NCBI RefSeq assembly: GCF_030272615.1 | Contig: NC_081411.1 | Coordinates: forward strand, 217,076,154-217,140,153 | Length of the DNA: 64,000 nt | Source of the DNA: Cryptomeria japonica | Lineage: Eukaryota; Streptophyta; Pinopsida; Cupressales; Cupressaceae | Direction of reading: 5' to 3' | Part shown: in pieces, positions 11,084 to 24,053 of the stretch | Layout of the letters: every line of letters starts with the position of its first letter | Numbering within the stretch: the first letter of the stretch is position 1 | Notes under the pieces: model-generated | What the model was told of the DNA's origin: nothing | Seen by the model: only the letters and a program-made list of their open reading frames with translations | Database searches by the model: none | Made by a program: the position numbers and the translations under genes

Positions 11084-11496
11084 GAACCCTTCTCCTCAAG
11101 CAAAGGAGAAAGCATTAGAGTATTGTGGTTATACTGGTATTAGCATAGAGCTTTTTCATAGTATCACTATCTACACTTGCATAGCATTTGCTTATCATAT
11201 TCAACCATCTTGAATCTCCATATGGCATCCATGGCTAATGCTAAAAGCTGAGAGCTACACTCATTTGGGACTTGGAGAGGGGAGAAACAAGGGAGAAGCA
11301 TCGAAAGGCATCATGGAAGCATCTCAGGGAGGCTCTTCTCCTTTCTTTTATTTTGTTAAACTTCTTTCATGCTTTTTTAAATCTCTTTTGATATGTTTGG
11401 AATGGTTTTTAGTTCTTTGTTTTGTTTTTAAGGTTGAAACTAACTTATCAACATTGAACTTTGTTGTTGCCTTGTCCCCATTTCCATGACATCATT

Positions 11497-11514
11497 TGGT
11501 GAACCCGACGTGAA
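11497..11514 (+). other. RE3 primer-binding site
   Basis: TGGTGAACCCGACGTGAA starts two bases after the 5' LTR. The identical 18 bases occupy the same position in RE4 (25258-25275). I could not assign the primer tRNA with confidence. Confidence 0.8.
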
Positions 11515-14187
11515 TCAAAGAGCAATCATTTTGAAGACTACTAACTTTTGAATGTTTTAATTGACACACAGGTCATTCTCTTGCGTTTTTGTTCTCAATT
11601 TAGCACCTTCACAAATTGATACTTTAGCGCTATTGTCTATATTGTTGCTCTTTCGTGTTAAATATCACTTCTGTTTTCACACAGAGTAGAGCTATTGTAA
11701 CAGAGAGTTGTAAGAAAATTCCTTGTAACCGAAAACCAAAAAAATTAGGCTTGTAGAAGCCCACCAAAACATGCGGATTTTTCTAACTAATTATCTTTTG
11801 TGCAGGTTTTAACTAACCCCTACAATAGGATTTTTTAGCAATTTTAGCTTAGGAAATAAATTTGTTCATATTTCTAACTTCGTCTTTCAAGTTAGGATAA
11901 AATAAATTCATTTTCCTTTTGGGTTAAAATCAACTACACATTCATTTGGAGTTTTAAAAAGAACCACATCTTTCATTTAGAGCTCTAAAAAAAAAATCAC
12001 ACTTGTTCAAAGTTAAAAAGAATCACAAAAACAAACACGCAAATTTATTTTTTTGCAAAGTTAGGAACAAATTCTTTTGGTGCTTAAAATCAACAAAGCA
12101 AATTTTATTTCTTGCATCAAGCTAAAACTCACAATCCACACTTCTATAAATTCACAATCAACTTGTCTCATTTTTATAGCAATTTTACTTCATGCAAACG
12201 TGTTTTTCATTAAGTTGACCAGGATTTTCAAATTCTAATTTACTCAAACAATTGCCTTTGAAAATTAAAAAGAACACCATGATTGTTGAAGCAACATCTC
12301 CAAATAGATAGAAAATCATTGCGATGACAAGTTAAAAGGAACAAATGAATTTTGTGTTTGGCACACTTGTGCAAAATAGTTGGTCGAGTGGTCCTACTTC
12401 TAACACACACTATCCTCTCCCTTGGCTCTCGTGGTCCTAGGTGCAAGAGAAAAGTGTTAGTAACACTCAAATTTTATCTTTTTAAAAGAGGCCTGCCAAG
12501 GGATCGATACTCTTGGGAATGACCTCGAGCGATAAATCCTTCGAGCCGCTATAGAAATCAGGTGTGAGCGAAAGCTGTAGCCGTGGGTATAGCTGTTCCT
12601 ACAGTGTAACTGGCCGAAAGGACAAATGGGCCCCACCACTAGTTACAAGGCTCTTAAGTAAGTCACTACAGAATGAACTTATGTCCAAAAACATCGAACA
12701 TGACTAAACACCTTTAAGTAATAGCCCACCCGTTCTATTGATTGAAGATATTTGTGATATAATTTAGTGCAAGAGCATAGATGGTTTTGCTCCCAAGATA
12801 TTCACCATACATATTTCCTTGAGTAGAAACATAGCTTTTTGAAAAGTCACTTGTGGCTTGATAAAAGTGGTGCCTCCCCCATCATAGGGATCATCTATTT
12901 GTTATGCTCATGCAAAACTTAGTATATCACATCCTTACCTACCACGGCAGGATTCATAAGGTATGTAGTACCAAAGTCGAAGAAATATCAAGACATGGGC
13001 TAAATTTATCACAACTGGCCATTTGACCTTAGGGATAAAAAGTGTTTGAACTGTGTTCATTTTAGTCAAAGACCAAGTGCAAATTGAGCCGACTTCAGAC
13101 TTTGAAAATACACCTTAAAATACATCTAAAGGAAGGGTCATATAAAAGTCCAAGGATTGGGTTGATCTAGACCCATACTCATTTGTGCCTTTGAGGCAAC
13201 ATTCTTGTGTTTGTGTGCTTGCTTTGTTTTCTTGTCAAAGAAACATCAAAAGAAAAATCACTTCCAAAAAACAAAGTATTCATCCAACCAAACATCTTTC
13301 AAAACAACCAAAAATACCCAAAACAAAGTGCAAACAACAAAGAATCAAACTTTATGACCATTCTTCACATCTTGGGAAAGAAGAAGCGTCATCAGAATAT
13401 CAACTTGAAAAGAAGACCATTGAGTTCAAAGGCTTTGATCAAAAGGAGGAAATTCTTCCATATAAATAGACAAATCTTTGTCTCACATAGAGTTTTTTTG
13501 CATCACATGTGTCTCTACCTTCAAGGCAAAACAAACAAATTTGATTCAGAGACATTGAACCGCATAGCTTTTATGCAATATAGAGCTCTAAGTTATCACA
13601 AAAACCAAGGAGGTAAGATTAATCCCAACTTTTTTCCAAATGTCTGTATCACATACAACGTAGCTCGAGAAATACCACCAACACCCGAAAGGGAAGAGGT
13701 AGAGTTTGTCCCATTTGTGACACAAAGCTTTTATTGAAGTTAAAAACATTTTCATCCATTATCTTACTCATACATCATCACTTCATCATCAATCTGTTCC
13801 AACTCTCAAAACATTAAGAGGTTCTTTCTCCAAGTTCTTTTTTTAGATATTGCTTGAATCAAACGCATCATATCACTTTTTAGATTGTTTCTACATCTAG
13901 GATAAGCTCATCCTAAGAGACACATCTACGCAGGTTAAAACTAGTTCATGAGTGAATCCTCTCATTACTAGGTAGTTAAATCTGTAACACATCTCAGATT
14001 TCTCTACACCTTATCACATCCAACCTTATCAAAAACAAACAAGCAATTCAAAGAAGGAATTTCGGTTACATCTACCTTAAAAGTGCTAGAGATCCACATG
14101 CAACACAATTCACCAACCATCAATCTCTCATTTCATCAAAAACTCATCATCATTTTCACACAACTTCAACAAAAGCTTGTAAACAAA
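11515..14187 (+). other. RE3 leader, no gene seen
   Basis: This is a 2.7-kb region between the primer-binding site and gag. It is A/T-rich with AAAAATCACA-type simple motifs near 11950-12030. The open stretch at 13207-13737 has no recognisable domain and a composition like its surroundings. Long leaders are typical of Tat-group elements. Confidence 0.6.
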
Positions 14188-16230
14188 ATGGCCCAAACCC
14201 GATCACAGTCAAGGCAACGAGAAATAGAAATGGAAGAAGAAGAAGAGGAAAATCTCAATGAATTTCAAGAAGCACTTGGAGGAAATGCAAATGACGAAAA
14301 CCCAAGTACTCCCACTCCTGCAACAATAGAAAGGGCCCAGCATAACCCTCTCTTTAACAGACTTTTTGACAAAATACTCAGGAGCAATGCGGATGCTCAC
14401 TTTTTAAAGCTCGCTCAAGAAGGAGCAAAACTCCCCTCTGACTTTGATCTAGCCCAATTAAGACAAGCGTCAGAACGACAAAGTCGCCATGAAGAGGATA
14501 GAGGAAGAGATCCCATCAGATATAACATTCCTCGAGGTAACCCACCACCTCCTCCTCCAAATGAAATGGAGATGTTGCGGCAACAAGTCGAGAATCTCGC
14601 CCAACAACTTCATAGTGGTGTCAAAACTAACCAATTCTCACTTAATGACATATGTCCCTATCCTTTTGATAGGAATCTTTATATGCCACCCTTTCCACGA
14701 GGATTCGAAACACCCAAAATTGAAAAATATAGAGGAAAGGGAGATCCTCACGATCATGTCAAAGAATTTCATTCCACTTGCCTCAAAGTGGCATATGAAG
14801 ACACCTACCTAATGCGCCTTTTTCCCCAAAGCTTGGGAGGAACAACCACATCATGGTTTTCCCGACTACCAGGTGGCATTAGAACATTTGAGGAACTCAT
14901 CCAGAAATTCCTCTCTCATTACTCTCATAACATTGAACGTGACATCACCATGGCTGATTTGTGCAACACTAAACAAAAACCAGGTGAACTATTCTCAGTA
15001 TTCCTGCAACGATGGCGTCAAATATCTAGCAGACGTTCTCTTCAGTTACCTGAACGAGAACTACTAGAAATATTCATTTCCAACTTAAACGAAGAAATAG
15101 AATTTCACCTGGATGTCAAAGACACAGACTCTTTTAATGATATGATCACCAAGGGTTTGAAATGTGAAGGAGCCCTCATCAAGAAAGGACTTATCAAAAT
15201 CTATAATGAACCAAAGGATAGTCCTCGCCCACGCTTCAATAGTGATAAACCCAGCTTCTGGAACAAAAACAAGAATATCGTCAACGATGGGGTTGTGGAT
15301 ACCAAGACTATAAAAAGTGCACAACCTGTGGTTTGTTTTGTAGGACAAAATCCTCCACCTCAGAATAACACAAATGTTCCTTCCAATCAAGGTTGCATCA
15401 CATCTCACGATGAACCAAGACCTCGTCAGCAAAAACAAAAATGCACATACACTCCCTTAGGGGAACCCATTGAAACAGTATTGCGACAACTCATTTCTCA
15501 AAATTTGGTCACTCTCCCTAAAACATCAAACTATGAACCTCAGGTCAAACCCGCATGGTGGAGAGATACTGAACACTGTGATTTCCACCAAGGGAGAGGA
15601 CACAAGACAAGTAATTATCACCGATTAAAAGATCTTATTCAGGATCTTATTGACCGAGGCGAAATTGAAATCGAAGGACATGACCCAAAAACAACAAACA
15701 ATGATCATATGATGTTCAAAAATCCACTTCCATCACAAGATCAAAGGGGTCCTTCCACTTCCAGGCGAGGCACTGATACCACGGATTATACGCAGGCTGC
15801 ATATAATTACACTATAAATCACCTGTATGATGCTAGTGAACAAGTTACAACTATAACCATCAAAAATCCCAACTCCAATTGCAATGTTGTTACACATCGC
15901 GACAAGGTTACCATAAAAGCAGCTCCACAAGGCACCACCTCCATCCCAAAGCAGTATAATCTTGTAGAACAATTAGACAAAACGCCTGTGCTTATATCCA
16001 TTTTAGAACTATTGCGCCTATCGCCATCTCATAAAACAATCTTGGATCAAGCACTCCAAGAGGCGTCAATCCCTGCAAACCTGAATACAGACCAATTTCA
16101 AGCCATGGTTGGAAGTCTAAAGTCATCACCTTGTCTCACTTTTTCCGAAAGTGACAACTCTTCCTTCCAGCAACCTCATAACGCTTCGCTACACATTGAA
16201 GGCTTTATCAACCAGCACAGAATCAAATGA
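14188..16230 (+). pseudogene. RE3 gag
   Basis: I prefer ATG 14188 (MAQTRSQSRQ) to the upstream in-frame ATG 14083 because the protein turns hydrophilic there. Features in order: acidic Glu-rich stretch, RxxRHEEDRGRD charged segment, proline run, capsid-type gag domain (GDPHDHVKEFHSTC, WFSRLPGGI, LCNTKQKPGELFSVFLQRWR). Near residue 480 comes a single knuckle-like motif CDFHQGRGHKTSNY, in which the final cysteine is tyrosine, so zinc binding is probably lost. This CxFH...GH type of motif is shared with RE4. The frame ends with TGA at 16228-16230 just before the protease. Confidence 0.88.
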
Positions 16231-17115
16231 GTCTTGATCGATAATGGAGCAGGCTTAAATATTTGTACACTGCAATTGGTCACAACATTGGGATATGCCA
16301 TAGAATCAATGGATCCCCGTAAGAAGATCACAATCAAAGCCTATGACGATGCAGAGCATTCATCCAATGGAGCTGTGGTACTACCAATCCGAGTGGGGCT
16401 TGTGGTAAAGCACATCATCTGTTAGGTTTTGGACCTTCCTCTGCCATACAATCTATTGTTAGGAAGACCTTGGATACATGCCATGCAAGCCGTTCCATCT
16501 ACCTAACATCAATGTATCAAGTTCCCACATAACGGTGTAGAGATCACAATCTTGGGCGATGCAAATCCCTTTGCGTATTGCCATAATATCAGCCATCAAC
16601 CAGAGATTACCATTCCTAATAATAGAGAAGCCATTTCTTCCACATCATATATAAGTCTCGCCTCTCTTGCCAGTTCAAACACCACTATACCAAAGCAAGA
16701 AAAACTTAAAATGAAAATAGCAGAGGAAGGTCATGGGGAATACAACTTGAGTCAACTCTTTTGTGTGGGACAAATGCCCACTTCTCCTAGAACACACGGT
16801 AAACCACAGCAGTTACTCCAGCAACCACTAATCATGCCAGCATGTGCTTTGACGCCTTTCATCCTTGGAAAGAGTCAAGAAGAAGAAACCCAAGATGAGG
16901 ACTTAGCGGAATGGATCTATAAAGATCCCATCACCACTAATATACCGCAAGTTAAGCTTCCTACGGATCAATATGGCAAAGGTCTCCTCATTATGCAAAG
17001 AATGGGGTATGATGGTCAGAGTGCTTTGGGATATTGCAAACAAGGATGACATGAACCTCTACTGTCGGAATTCAAGCCCAAAGGTAATACAGGCCTAGGC
17101 TTTGAAAAAGAGATC
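16231..17115 (+). pseudogene. RE3 protease with G-patch-like tail
   Basis: The protease active site reads VLIDNGAGLNI, where DNG replaces the usual DSG/DTG. The flap and second element follow (LLLGRPWIHAM). The frame has stops at 16423-16425 (TAG), 16504-16506 (TAA) and 17047-17049 (TGA). About 160 residues downstream is a glycine-rich motif GYDGQSALGY...GNTGLGFEK (about 17005-17110). It resembles a G-patch, the RNA-binding module found after some retroviral proteases. The G-patch call is by eye and needs a profile search. Confidence 0.65.
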
Positions 17116-18279
17116 TTTCCTAAACTCAAATTCAAAGGAAAACCCAGCAAACCATTATGTCAGCCTACTACAAAAAGGACACCTTTCATTATCAAAGCAA
17201 CATCGAGCACCATCACAACTGCCCCACCGAGGCTTAGAATCTCAACACGACCATCACCAATGCCACTCATCCCACCAAACAAACCAATAATCCCATCAGC
17301 AACACCATTAGCAGCAGCAACTGTATCAAAGCCCGCAGCAACATTTATGGCACCAACAGTACCAGCAGAAGCCACTGAGTCAACACTACCGATACTCCCC
17401 GTATTGGATTCCTTAATCCCCATCAACCTTCTTGCAGCACCGATCATTTCATCTACAAAGGTACATCAACCAATCACACCTGCAGTATTTAACTCAAAAG
17501 ACATCCCAGTATGGTATAGTAATCAGATGCTGGAAAGTGACTCAGAGACCGACTCACATGAGTGGGAATTTGATTTTGTACATCTTAACACTTCAGATGA
17601 AGAAGATGCATCACTACCTCTGCCACACAAAGACATCCCTGTTTATGGAGAAGCACAAATAAAGACCACTTGGGTTCCTGAACTGGAAACATCTTCCACA
17701 GACCCTACGTCTCATCCTACGCCTGATTCTGACAGGGAGAGTACCATCAACGACCTTCACCATAACGTCTTAACCCTCACTGATACCTTTAACGAACTTA
17801 ACCTAATCGATGAAGTAATGCCTATTATCCATCCTGAACTCATCGAATGGAACCAATCAAATCCTCCATGTCTTGACCTCTTCCAAAACGATGAGGCCAT
17901 CATTGACTTTTTGGAATTAAGGGATAACCTACCAAGCGGGGATCACAAAGCTAGATTTGCCATAGAACTAAATAGCGCAACATACTTCGGGGCGGATGCC
18001 AAACCCTTCAATTGTAAAAATATCACAATAAAACATGGATCTTCTAGTGAAAACCACATTGTGGCACTGTTTGATCCAACAAAAGTAAAAAGAAAGAGCG
18101 TATCCAACGGTGAAAACCTCTCTGAGGCACCTGAGGATGAAGGGTTTGACATCCTCCCTACTAGTACACAACAGGAACGATCAACGATTCTCATAGAGGA
18201 AACCAAAGAATACAATGTGGGGACTCTTGAAAATCCTCATCTCATACATCTGACATCTCTTCTCACTCCAGAGGAATAG
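17116..18279 (+). pseudogene. RE3 protease-RT linker, acidic and low-complexity
   Basis: This is the same frame as protease and RT. It starts with an Ala/Pro/Thr/Ile-rich stretch (about 17260-17500), followed by acidic segments rich in Asp/Glu/Ser (SDSETDSHEWEFDF). It ends at TAG 18277-18279, with another TAG at 18304-18306. Such spacers are common in large Tat elements. No enzymatic motif is visible. Confidence 0.55.
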
Positions 18280-18306
18280 CCTAAATTTATAGAGTTCTTT
18301 CAATAG

Positions 18307-19212
18307 CGCCAGATCAACTTTGCATGGTCATATGCAGACATGCCTGGGCTTGATCCTAATTTAGTCATGCATCACCTCACCATAGCAGAAGGAGCCAAAC
18401 CTGTCAAGCAGAAGCTTTGCAAGATGCATCCTCAAATTGTAGTGCTAGTCAAAACAGAACTCAAGAAACTCCTAGATGTTGGATTCATTAGACCAATTGA
18501 TTATGCAGAATGGATCTCTAACATTGTGCCTGTCGGCAAACCAAAAGGGGGCATCCGCATTTGTACTGACTTCAGAGATCTGAATAAGGCCTGTCATAAG
18601 GATGACTTCCCCCTACCAAATATCGACATCATAGTGGATCTGACAGCAGGACATGTCATGCTTTCACTCATGGATGGCTTTTCAGGATATAATCAGATAA
18701 AGATCGCACCAGAAGATCAACATAAGACAACCTTCACCTGTCCATGGGGCACATATTGTTGGAATGTAATGCCTTTCGGTCTAAAGAATGCAGGAGCGAC
18801 CTATCAAAGAGCAATGACCACCATCTTCCATGACATAATGCATACTATGATGGAAGATTATGTGGATGACTTACTAGCAAAATCACTCACCAGAGAAGGG
18901 CATCTCCACATCTTAGATAAAATCTTTGATAGACTGGAACAATACCATGTTCGACTCAACCCAAAGAAATGTGTCTTTGGAGTAACCTCCAGGAAGCTTC
19001 TAGGATACATTGTCTCAAGTAAAGGTATTAAGGTCGACCCAGCAAAGGTAAAAGCAATCATGGACATGCCACCACCAAAGAATATCAGTCAGCTAAGGAC
19101 ATTACAAGGGCGGCTTCAATCCATCCGAAGATTCATTGCACAGTTGGCAGATAAGTGTCACCCATTCACACACCTGCTACACAAGAACATCCGCTTTCAG
19201 TGGGATGCCTGA
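18307..19212 (+). pseudogene. RE3 reverse transcriptase
   Basis: All main RT blocks are present: RICTDFRDLN, SLMDGFSGYNQI, FTCPWGTYCWNVMPFGL, the catalytic YVDDLL (18859-18873), FGVTSRKLLGYIVS and LQGRLQSIRRFI. The catalytic aspartates are intact. The domain ends at TGA 19210-19212, probably from CGA, before RNase H. RT makes the cDNA in cytoplasmic particles. Confidence 0.93.
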
Positions 19213-19510
19213 TGCCAACAAGCATTTCAGACGCTTAAAGACTATCTCATGAATCCACCATTGCTGATCCCACCAGATCCAAGTAGACCGTTGTTACTCT
19301 ATATCTCAGCAACAAGTACAACATTGGGTGTACTACTGGCACAACATAATGCAGAAGGAAAAGAGTGTGTTGTTTTCTACATCTCTCGCACACTGGTGGG
19401 CTATGAACTCAGTTACACACCTATTGAGCAAGCTTGCCTAGCAATAATCCTGGCAGCCACTAAACTAAGGCACTATCTGTTAACACACAAGGTACAACTC
19501 ATTGCAAAGA
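19213..19510 (+). pseudogene. RE3 first RNase H domain, catalytically degenerate
   Basis: The domain follows RT directly. Where an active enzyme has an aspartate (xDAS) this one reads YISATST, while ALAxI-type helix and HYLLTHKV segments remain. Loss of the catalytic residues here is normal for Tat elements, in which a second RNase H takes over. One extra T near 19508-19511 shifts the frame at the end of the domain. Confidence 0.8.
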
Positions 19511-20150
19511 TTTGATCCACTCAAGTATTTACTCAGCAAAGCAGCATTGACAGGCTGCTTGGCCAAATGGGTGATGATTCTAAGTGAATTTGACATCGAG
19601 TATGTGGACCGTAAGGCTATCAAAGGGCAGGTCATTGCAGATCAGTTGGCCGATGCACCACTCATAGGCGAGCATCCTCTCATTTCCAATTTTCCAGATG
19701 AAGAGATATTCATGATCACAACAGCACAACCATGGAAACTATACTTTGATGGTTCATACACTAGGCATGGCTCGGGGGCAGGCATTCTATTTATCACACC
19801 TCAAGGTGACAGCATCCTGAAGTCTTACAGGCTCACATTTCCATTCACTAACAACATAGCAGAGTATGAGGCCTTGATCATAGGACTCAGGCTAGCCATA
19901 CAATGGAAGTTACAAGAACTACAAGTATATGGCGACTCACAACTGGTCATTCGACAAGCAACTGATGAATATCAGACCAAGGATGATAAACTCATGCCAT
20001 ACAAGCAAATGGTGGACAATCTAAAGTCATCATTTACTACAATTTCCTTTGAGCAGATACCTAGAGATCAGAATCGAGTTGCTGACGCTATGGCTACCAT
20101 CACATCTCTCCTAGATCTTCCACGAAATTCAACACGCTACGAGTTCTTGG
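19511..20150 (+). pseudogene. RE3 second (archaeal-type) RNase H
   Basis: After a tether segment, a second RNase H begins at about 19728. Its acidic residues are in LYFDGSYT (Asp at 19748-19750), AEYEAL (Glu 19862-19864) and YGDSQLVI (Asp 19934-19936), and a late Asp is in QNRVADAMA. This architecture, a degenerate RT-linked RNase H followed by an intact aRNH before integrase, defines Tat-lineage plant elements. The segment is a single open frame continuous with the integrase N-terminus. Confidence 0.85.
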
Positions 20151-21485
20151 TAGAACAGCTTTGGATCCCCGCTTATGATATCTCGAAATCCGAGATGATA
20201 TGTCACCTTGTCGGTTCTGACTCCCCATGGTACGGTGAATTCTACACCTATCTCCGCGATCAAACCCTACCTCCTGACCAATCAAATAACCAACGTAAAA
20301 CCTTCATTCGCCAAATTGCTCGATATACCATTATTGCTGAGACCCTATACCGACGCAGTCTTGATAGTACTCTCCTTCGATGTCTGGAACAGGATGAGAT
20401 AACAAAGGCCTTGGAAGAGGTACATGAAGGAATTTGTGGAACCCATGCAAGTGGTCCGTCACTAGCCAAGAAACTCCTGCGCAATGGATACTATTGGCCA
20501 TCTATGGAAAAAGACTCCTACTATTTTGTCAGGAAGTGCAAGAAATGCCAAGTTCATGGCGACCTGATACATGCACCAGCACAGGAATTGCAACCAATCA
20601 CAACACCATGGCCTTTTTGTCAATGGGGTCTTGACCTTTGTGGGTAAAATCCATCCATCTTCATCTAATGGCCATAAATTTATTATTACCGCCACCGAAT
20701 ACTTCACAAAGTGGATCGAAGCTGTTCCACTTACCCAAGTCACCGGCAAACAGATCGCCTCATTCATCCTCAATTACATCATCTGTCGGTATGGTGTACC
20801 CATGTCCATCATCACAGATAACGATCTTCCTTTCAAAAATCAGGATGTCCGTGAACTTTGTGAGAAATTTCATATCCAACACCGCTTTTCCACCCCCTAT
20901 TACCCACAAGGCAATGGTCAGGTTGAAGCATCAAACAAGAACATATTGAGGATTCTAAAAAATACAGTCAATGATGTTGGTCGTGATTGGCATGTTCAAC
21001 TAAATCCAGCACTATGGGCATATCGAACTAGCATTCGAACCCCTACAGGTGCAACTCCCTACTCATTGGTCTATGGTGCCGAAGCTATTCTACCTATTGA
21101 GGTCAAGATACCATCACTACGGGTTTCCTTGCATAATCTGATAGATGATGAAGCTTACCGAGTCTCACGCCTTCAGGACTTAGAGCTACTTGATGAGAAG
21201 CGACAAGTTGCATACAACCACCTCAAAACCTATCAACAGCGCATGAGCCGAAGCTACAATCATCGAGTTAAGCCTCGTATCTTCGAGGTGGGCGATCTTG
21301 TTCTTCGAGAAAATCCTCGTAACCAACCAAATCGAGAACATCAAGGAAAGTTTGAATCAAATTGGCTGGGTCCATATGTTGTCACTGTTGTATTTGGGTC
21401 TGGGGCATATCAGTTGGCTACTTCAGAAGGAGAACCATTAGCAGATCCGATCAACAGCATGCACCTCAAACGATTTTACACATAA
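20151..21485 (+). pseudogene. RE3 integrase
   Basis: The HHCC zinc domain is at about 20416-20550 (VHEG, GTHASG, KCKKC). The catalytic core has Asp in WGLDL (about 20630), Asp in ITDND (about 20815) and Glu in GQVEAS (about 20923). The C-terminal part includes VGDLVLRE and LGPYVV and ends at TAA 21483-21485. One extra T near 20637-20639 shifts the frame inside the core, immediately after the first catalytic Asp, so no full integrase can be made. No chromodomain follows. Confidence 0.92.
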
Positions 21486-23888
21486 GCTGCACAGAGTATC
21501 AGGCTCTCATATATACTGACAAAAATACCAAAAACATCCAAATAAATGACCTGAAGAAAACACAAAAACATCAAAAGAGTAAAGAAAAATCATGCATCCA
21601 AATGGTGAACAACCACTCCGATGGCACCTTGGGTAAGTGCGATGGTGAAAACCTAGCAAACAAGCGCCACTCGTAAAAGGTTATGCTTCCATTGTCTTTC
21701 AAACTTGTTGTGATCACATCTACTTCATACATACATCCATCCATCCATCAACCATGGCTTGTTATAAATCTACAAATCCAAGAAAGTACTGCATGCATCC
21801 TGCATCCCGCTTCTTTTTTTTATAGTCATGTCTAAACTGGGGGAAATGCCCTTAACCTATTGATGGAAGTGGATTCTACATTGTCTTGTGATTCGTTAAA
21901 GTTCTTCATTTAAAACTATCTCACAAAATCCAAAAACATTCAAAACAAATTCAAAATCCAAAAACATTCAAAACACTTCAAAAACCAAAAACATTCAAAA
22001 CACTTCAAAATCCAAAAACTTCCACAAAATAAAATTAAAAAAAAAAAAAAAAAAAAGGTCGAAAATCACACAAAAACATGGCAACACATTGTACATACTC
22101 ATTTGTGCAGATACCAAACAAACATTGTGATATGCTCCACAAAATGACCACTTATCAATCGACCACACAATCAACATCAACACTCAAAACTGTCTTCAAC
22201 AAGGATGCATCCTTCCTTACCAAAACAAAGACAAGATGACATTTTCTTTGACAAGAAAATTTTGTTTACGCTATCAAATACTTGGTTGATTTATGGGCTA
22301 GTAATTTATATCAGGTTCCTACGGCATTGTTTGTGTATCTTCGGCGCATTATTCCGATGAAGTTCTAGGGCATGTACTAATGGTGTCTACGTGGGAAGTT
22401 CACTAAGCTATGTGATCATAGGCAAAAATACAGTCATAGATCACTACGGCTTGCTGACTACAGCGTATACTTCGACCATATGAGCATGAACCATTACCAA
22501 GGATCCATATTCTTTATTCTTTATGTATATACTGTTTGTTTGCAGGTACAATGCTCTTTCTTTGGTTCCTCCTACCTCATCCAAACTGGATAAAAGTTTT
22601 ATCTCTTATTACGGTCTGCACTTGTCTCAGGATATGATCAGCCTAAGATCAAGGAGGATGATCCAAGTCATGCATGAAATGAGATAATCCTTGTCTATTC
22701 CGCAAGAAATACTCAGGTCAACTTGATCTATTATATCAAGTTGCTTGTATTAACTTGCTATATCAAATCCATGTAAGAAATACTTTGGTCATCTTGAATC
22801 TTTATGTTAAGTTGCTTGTATTTTCTTACAACATTTTAAAGCTCAATGATAAAAATAGAGCACTATGGATCATCCTCTCATCTCATCTGTATATATTGCA
22901 TTTCGTTGCATTCCACCCATCCATACATTCATAATAGCTGCATATCATGCATACATAGTTATAATAATGCATACTCTATTTTACTCATCTTCTTCCATAG
23001 GACTCGGTCCTAGTCCTCCATATCTTCTATCTAACATCGAATCCCCCCTCACCCTCCCTATCTTGATCATCAACATCATCCTAATCCCTTCATCGCTTCC
23101 CATCCTCACTCATCCACAAAATTAAGCCAGTTACTCTGTCTACACAGCTACATCGACTCCCACACACCTAGACTATCAACAGATACTCTGATCAAGTATC
23201 TTCGGGTCTCAACAGGTAATCAATCATGGTAATTCTAGACTACATCAGACATTTATCATAATGACCTAGTCTCAACGGGGCTGCCATGATTCCCCACAAC
23301 CATCCATCACACACACACACTATCAATTGATCCACCAATCAAACACAATCCAACGAACAATTACATCCATTATCTACGTCTCAACGAGAATTTTGCTTCA
23401 TATACCTTGACTTCATCGGGCAATTATATCAATTGTCCAAGTCACATCAGGTCACTTTGATTCACTTACTCAGACTTTATCTTGTCCAAGCGACCAACTG
23501 ACATCAACTGTCACGCTTTGACTCGACCGGAGCAATTTAACCAATTGCACTAGATTGTCCAACCATTTTGATCAATTATATAGCATCATTCAAAAGCACA
23601 ACACCACATTTGCACCGTATCTCCTGCATAACCTATGGGTACTCATTGGCTTGCCATTTCTTCGTATTCACTCTATTTTTCTTCCATTCTTTCACCGTTA
23701 TTGCTAATTTCTTCTATTCTACTTCCCCTCCACTTCTTGTTCTTTTTTGAGAGATCGCCCAATTTTTTGAACATTTTCGGCCCATCTCTCGAGGGGGCAT
23801 ACCACCCACTAAATTAACATTTATGGGGCATATTTCTTCACACCTATTTTTCTTTCTTTGAAACGACGCGATAAAACCGCACCGTCTC
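21486..23888 (+). other. RE3 3' untranslated region with simple repeats
   Basis: There is no supported gene. At about 21930-22020 a CAAAAACATTCAAAACA(CTT) unit repeats about three times, followed by a run of 20 A (22037-22056). Around 23140-23530 there are recurrent TCAACxG and ACATC-rich motifs. The short open stretches have no domain. Confidence 0.6.
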
Positions 23889-23901
23889 AAAGAGGGGCAA
23901 A
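23889..23901 (+). other. RE3 polypurine tract
   Basis: AAAGAGGGGCAAA directly precedes the TG of the 3' LTR, as expected for the plus-strand primer. Confidence 0.75.
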
Positions 23902-24053
23902 TGTAGTCACATAAATCTGTCCACTTAATTAAATGAATATTTAGTATTTATTTGATTATTTAACCATCAATCAATAATTAATTAAATTAATATTTAATTA
24001 ATTCATCTTAACCCTCTTCTCCTATTAATTAAATAAATTATTCAATTTACTTG
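23902..24053 (+). repeat. RE3 3' LTR, left fragment
   Basis: It matches 9697 onward base for base with few changes until CAATTTACTTG, where RE4 interrupts. The last five bases (24049-24053, ACTTG) are the left RE4 target-site duplication; the intact 5' LTR has ATTTG there. Confidence 0.92.

Larger units (their letters stand above)
9697..11494 (+). repeat. RE3 5' LTR (1798 bp)
   Basis: It is AT-rich, with TATAAATA at 11076-11083 and the sequence TAGAACCC about 30 bp before the probable transcript start. It contains two tandem arrays (9974-10222 and 10247-10462). The same sequence forms the split 3' LTR at 23902-24053 and 31832-33399. The short open stretch 11238-11489 inside it is not a gene. 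Confidence 0.92.

Noticed and set aside
13207-13737. 176-codon open frame in the RE3 leader
   Set aside because: It has no domain and a Lys/Asn/His composition typical of A-rich non-coding sequence, and a second overlapping frame is equally open.
19499-20650. Programmed frameshifts in RE3 pol
   Set aside because: Both shifts are single extra T residues inside conserved domains (RNase H end and integrase core), without slippery sites. They look like mutations.
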